This document shows positions 60,704 through 64,000 of a DNA stretch of 64,000 nucleotides, one piece after another. The translations under genes and the position numbers were made by a program. This DNA comes from Sphingopyxis sp. (GTDB taxonomy: Bacteria; Pseudomonadota; Alphaproteobacteria; Sphingomonadales; Sphingomonadaceae), in the NCBI RefSeq assembly GCF_016704835.1, contig NZ_JADIZJ010000001.1, positions 248,001-312,000 on the forward strand. The letters run 5' to 3'. Within the stretch, counting starts at the first letter, position 1. Each line of letters begins with the position of its first letter. The notes below the pieces were generated by a model that did no database searches, was not told where the DNA came from, and saw only the letters and a list, made by a program, of their open reading frames with translations.

Positions 60704-62038
60704 TCAGCGCCAGGCCGTGATCTGCCCGTCATCCGCCAAAATATACAAAATATTGTTCGCCACCACCGGCGCCTGTGACAGCGACGATTTGAATTCAGTC
60801 GATCCGAGCAGCGTACCGTCGGTCGGCGAATATTCCGCCATGATCCCCTCGCTGTTAACCGCGATCAGGCGGCCACCCGCCAGAATCGGTCCGGTCCAAC
60901 GAATGGGATCCTTTTTCTTCTTTTCGGTTTCGACGCGAAAGCGCGCGAGCTGCTGAAGCCAGCGCACCTTGCCCGACGTGCGCGCGACGCACAGCAATTT
61001 GCCGTCGTCGGTCATCGCATAAACCCACTCGCCGACGACATAAGGCGTCGAGATGCCCGCGATCGAGATTTCCCAGGTGCGCTGACCGGTCAGCAGTTCA
61101 TAGCTCGCCATGCGGCCACCCTGACCCAGCGCGAAGACGCGGCCATTGTCGACGACCGGATCGGCATCAACGTCGGTGAGCGTCGAAACCGACAACGCCA
61201 TCGAGGTGCGCGCCAGCGCGTCTTCCCAAAGATCGCGGCCGTTTTCGTACCGATAGGCCTGAACCTCGCCCGACGAGAAGCCGGCGACGATCGTCCCCTG
61301 CCCCGCCGCGGGCGATGCCGCGCCGAACACGCTGCCGGGTTCGAGTGACGCCGTCGCCTGCCACAGAACAGCGCCATTGGCAGCGTTGAGTGCGATAATC
61401 TGATTGTCCTGGGTGATCACATAGACACCGCCAAAGGCGATTGTCGGGGCGCCGCGCAGCGGCCCCGCGGGTTTGACCTTCCAGATCACCGATCCGTCGG
61501 CGACATTCAGCGCCGCAACGTCACCCGCACCGCTGGTCGCATAAACGACCGATCCGTCGACCCCCGCGCCGCCGCCGAACAGCGAATCCTTGAAATCCTT
61601 GCCCGTGCTGCCGATTGCGGTTCGCCACAACGGCGCGCCGGTGTCGGCGGCCAGCGCGGTCACGACGGCATCGGTGCCGACGGCGAACAGACGGTTGTCG
61701 GCGATCACTGGCGACGCGGCGAGGCGCTGCTTGTTGGTGCTGCCGGCGATATTGCCCTGCCACAGCTTGCTACGCGTCGCGGCCAGCGCCGGGTGACCCA
61801 TTGATTTCGACGCGTTGCCGCCCGACTGTGCCCAGGCCGCGTTGACCGCGGGTTCGGGTAGGACGACGGCAATCGCGGCGGTGGCCGGATCGACCTTGAT
61901 GCTGGCATCGTTCGACAGAATCGACACGCGATCACCGATCGTCGGCGTCTTCGGTCCACCATCGCCTTTGAACACGCCGCAACCTGCAAGCGACAGCGCC
62001 AGCAGTGCTGCGGTCATTCCTAAACGCGTCTTCCGCAT
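60704..62038 (-). CDS. bamB: Outer membrane assembly lipoprotein BamB
   Basis: The 444-residue product has a lipoprotein signal with lipobox LSLAGCGVF (Cys20) and an eight-bladed PQQ-type beta-propeller: SPVIADNRLFAVGTDAVVTA, DTGAPLWRTA, APTIAFGGVYVITQDNQIIA, NGAVLWQATA and so on to LYILADDGQITAWR. BamB helps BamA insert outer membrane proteins. Located downstream of a YfgM-like gene and upstream of der, the usual order in proteobacteria. The ATG at 62038 is chosen for the lipobox. Confidence 0.95.
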   Translation of the reverse strand: MRKTRLGMTAALLALSLAGCGVFKGDGGPKTPTIGDRVSILSNDASIKVDPATAAIAVVLPEPAVNAAWAQSGGNASKSMGHPALAATRSKLWQGNIAGSTNKQRLAASPVIADNRLFAVGTDAVVTALAADTGAPLWRTAIGSTGKDFKDSLFGGGAGVDGSVVYATSGAGDVAALNVADGSVIWKVKPAGPLRGAPTIAFGGVYVITQDNQIIALNAANGAVLWQATASLEPGSVFGAASPAAGQGTIVAGFSSGEVQAYRYENGRDLWEDALARTSMALSVSTLTDVDADPVVDNGRVFALGQGGRMASYELLTGQRTWEISIAGISTPYVVGEWVYAMTDDGKLLCVARTSGKVRWLQQLARFRVETEKKKKDPIRWTGPILAGGRLIAVNSEGIMAEYSPTDGTLLGSTEFKSSLSQAPVVANNILYILADDGQITAWR

Positions 62039-62039
62039 A

Positions 62040-62813
62040 TTAATTGGCTTTCTCAACTGGGGCGGCTGCCGCTGCTTTCGACGCGGCATTGCCTGTCTGG
62101 TCCTTGGCGGCGCTTTCATCGGCGCGATCGGCGACGGCATCGACGCCGAGCATGCCCGCCATCTGCACCGAGCGCGATTGCAGTGATTTGGCGACGCCGG
62201 GCAGCTTGGCGATGCGGCCGTAAAGGGCGCCCGCCTGATCATATTGGCCGAGCTGATAATGGGCGGTCGCCGATAGTTCGGCGGCGCTGGCGAACCAGCT
62301 CGAAACGGGATCGTTGGCATCGACCAGCGGCTTCATGCGCGCAATCACGGCTTCGGGCTTCAGGCTGTCATATTCGAAGGCGGTCTGGCGGATCAGCGCC
62401 AGATCGCGCAGCGCCTGGTCGAGCTTGGTATCCGCAGCGACTTTCGCCATGAGCGCGGCAGCGGCCTTCAGGTCGCCGGCCTGCGCCTTGGCATTGGCCT
62501 GCTGCATAACCGCGGCAGCGCGATAGGCGGGATCGCCGCCGGCAGCGATTTTCTCGAGGTCGGTGGCCGCGGCGCGGGGTTGGTTCGTCGAGAGTTTCTC
62601 GAACGTCGCGATCAGTTCCTCGGCCTGTTCACCACGAGCCACATCCTGACGATGGTTCCAGTACAGATAGCCGCCGAACGCCAGCAAGGCAGCCAGCACG
62701 CCGCCGATGATCCACCGGCCATAGCGCTGCATGATCGTATCGAGCCGGTCCTTGCGGACCGCTTCATCGACTTCCTGCAACAGCGCGGCATCGTTGGTCG
62801 GGCTCAGGGCCAA
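62040..62813 (-). CDS. YfgM-like tetratricopeptide membrane protein
   Basis: The 257-residue protein has a membrane helix near its start (WIIGGVLAALLAFGGYLYW) after a cytoplasmic segment DEAVRKDRLDTIMQRYG, then helical repeats of the TPR_21 type and an Ala/Lys-rich tail. YfgM proteins associate with the Sec translocon and periplasmic chaperones. The start is TTG 62813, supported by GGAGG five bases upstream. It precedes bamB with one base between the genes. Confidence 0.88.
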   Translation of the reverse strand: MALSPTNDAALLQEVDEAVRKDRLDTIMQRYGRWIIGGVLAALLAFGGYLYWNHRQDVARGEQAEELIATFEKLSTNQPRAAATDLEKIAAGGDPAYRAAAVMQQANAKAQAGDLKAAAALMAKVAADTKLDQALRDLALIRQTAFEYDSLKPEAVIARMKPLVDANDPVSSWFASAAELSATAHYQLGQYDQAGALYGRIAKLPGVAKSLQSRSVQMAGMLGVDAVADRADESAAKDQTGNAASKAAAAAPVEKAN

Positions 62814-62930
62814 TCAAACCTCCATTTATCATTCAGGGCTTTGGGCATATATCCCGCCGCGGCTTCCTTAGCGACGGTGCGGAAAAAGGCCAAGCGATTC
62901 ACTTGGCCCGAACCTTGCCAAACGCTCGCG

Positions 62931-63794
62931 TCAGCCAGCGTAGATCTGATCCTCGGTCGGGAATGAACGAGACCTGACCTGCTCGGCATATTCCTTGACC
63001 GCGCCGCTGACGACGCCAGCCATGTCCTGATAGCGTTTGACGAATTTCGGGACGCGCTCGAACATGCCCAGCATGTCCTCGGTGACCAGCACCTGTCCGT
63101 CGCATTGCGCCGATGCACCGATGCCGATCGTCGGGCAAGCGACCTTGCTCGTCACCTCGATCGCGATCGATTCGAGCACGCCCTCGATCACCAGCGAAAA
63201 GGCGCCGGCCTGTGCCACCGCGATCGAATCGTCGACGATCGCCTTGGCCTCTTCCTCGCTCTTGCCGCGCACGCCGTAGCCGCCAAGGATATTGACCGCC
63301 TGCGGCGTCAGCCCGACATGCCCCATCACCGGAATGCCACGCTGGGTCAGGAATTCGATCGTCGGGGCCAGGGCCCGCCCGCCCTCGAGTTTCACCGCCG
63401 CGGCGCCGGTTTCCTTGAGCAGATGGGCAGCGTTGGTGAACGCCTGTTCGGGGCTCGCTTCATAGCTTCCGAACGGCATGTCGACGATGACCGCGGCATG
63501 ATAGCTGCCGCGCACCACCGCGGCGCCGTGCAGCGCCATCATTTCCATCGTCACTCCGACCGTATGCGGCAGGCCGTAAATCACCTGCCCCAGCGAATCG
63601 CCAACGAGCAGCATATCGCAATGCGGGTCGAGCAGCTGCGCCATGCGAACGGTGTAAGCGGTCAGCATTACGATCGGCTCACCGCCTTTGCGCTGGCGGA
63701 TGCGCGGCACCGTCAGGCGCTTCATCGGCTGCGGCGTCGGGTTCGCGCGGCTGGTCGAGGTGTCGAAGGTGAGCGTTTTGGGCAGGGTGGACAT
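62931..63794 (-). CDS. panB: 3-methyl-2-oxobutanoate hydroxymethyltransferase
   Basis: The 287-residue enzyme makes ketopantoate, first step of pantothenate and coenzyme A synthesis. Family segments are IVMLTAYTVRMAQLLDPHCD, MLLVGDSLGQVIYGL, VDMPFGSYEASPEQAF, GAAAVKLEGG, MGHVGLTPQAVNILGGYGVRG and IGIGASAQCDGQVLV, giving all the metal and substrate residues. The N-terminal 23 residues are less conserved, so a start at Met24 is possible. coaD, a later enzyme of the pathway, lies in the window but not adjacent. Confidence 0.95.
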   Translation of the reverse strand: MSTLPKTLTFDTSTSRANPTPQPMKRLTVPRIRQRKGGEPIVMLTAYTVRMAQLLDPHCDMLLVGDSLGQVIYGLPHTVGVTMEMMALHGAAVVRGSYHAAVIVDMPFGSYEASPEQAFTNAAHLLKETGAAAVKLEGGRALAPTIEFLTQRGIPVMGHVGLTPQAVNILGGYGVRGKSEEEAKAIVDDSIAVAQAGAFSLVIEGVLESIAIEVTSKVACPTIGIGASAQCDGQVLVTEDMLGMFERVPKFVKRYQDMAGVVSGAVKEYAEQVRSRSFPTEDQIYAG

Positions 63795-63860
63795 GGGGCG
63801 GTGGCCTAGCGACTAATCGGAGCGGACAAAAGGCGGAAAGCATCTCAATGTGATCTGCAC

Positions 63861-63896
63861 TTGACTCAATGTTATATATTTTTTACACAAAGTGTA
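63861..63896 (+). promoter_or_regulatory. Sigma-70-like promoter with overlapping palindrome
   Basis: TTGACT at 63861 and TACACA at 63884 are spaced by 17 bases. TACACAAAGTGTA (63884-63896) is a palindrome covering the -10 region. The local AT-rich composition contrasts with the surroundings. It faces the membrane protein gene at 63923. Confidence 0.65.
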
Positions 63897-63922
63897 TCAG
63901 GACTAACAATGGAAAGCATGTC

Positions 63923-64000
63923 ATGTCATTTCGGGAAAAAACGCATTGGGTCGCGTTCATCGCCATCGCGCTCGCATTCGGCTGGTATTTTCTGAGCTAT
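63923..64000 (+). CDS. Membrane protein, N-terminal part
   Basis: The frame starts at ATG 63923 and runs off the window: MSFREKTHWVAFIAIALAFG then WYFLSY, with a membrane helix from about residue 9. GGAAAGC lies just upstream. This short start is not enough to name a family. The repressor-type palindrome over its promoter suggests tight control, perhaps by a gene further on. Confidence 0.6.
   Translation, partial: MSFREKTHWVAFIAIALAFGWYFLSY

Overview
This 64 kb window looks like ordinary, gene-dense, high-GC chromosome of an alphaproteobacterium of the Sphingomonadales, most like Sphingopyxis. The evidence is a serine palmitoyltransferase closely resembling the Sphingomonas enzyme as I remember it, a PhyR/NepR general stress response pair, and several short dispersed inverted repeats between genes. 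I see no rRNA, tRNA, CRISPR array, prophage or transposase. Identifications rest on motifs and family memory; no database search was possible.

Layout. 0-9 kb: start of ilvE, a MarR regulator, proC, a secreted phosphatase, a DsbD/ScsB-type reductase, tlyA, tspO, ubiK, a YbjN protein and a beta-helix protein. 9-15 kb: a tight operon of an ArsR-methyltransferase fusion regulator, metF and a methionine synthase split into two genes, with a palindromic operator at the first start codon. 15-22 kb: three small lipoproteins, a DJ-1/PfpI protein, glutaminyl cyclase, groES-groEL under a perfect CIRCE operator, and a MATE pump.

22-33.5 kb is the most interesting part: a sphingolipid locus. It holds an acyl carrier protein, serine palmitoyltransferase, a GNAT-like protein resembling bacterial ceramide synthase, and an operon of DUF2141 protein, diacylglycerol-kinase-like lipid kinase and a Tam41-like nucleotidyltransferase. 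The last three resemble the Caulobacter genes for anionic ceramide phosphate lipids. LptF, LptG and a fatty acid desaturase sit among them. Because sphingomonads replace LPS by sphingolipids, this suggests one locus for making and perhaps exporting an anionic sphingolipid. lptF has an apparent one-base frameshift near its start.

33-45 kb: a DUF1800/DUF1501 pair, xth, erpA, an M23 peptidase, a DUF455 protein with a peroxiredoxin, glnE, then phyR and the divergent 56-residue nepR. Two sites match general-stress sigma factor (EcfG) promoters, one before nepR and a perfect one before a hemerythrin gene. 45-53 kb: a PAS-GGDEF-EAL-PilZ protein next to a frameshifted single-domain PilZ gene, then queA, a cyclophilin, coaD, ispA and xseB. 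53-64 kb: purL, a DUF72 protein, coq4 with a 28-bp palindromic operator, a DUF418 membrane protein, an orphan Hpt protein, a TusA-like protein, der, bamB, a YfgM-like protein, panB, and the start of a membrane protein behind a promoter-operator.
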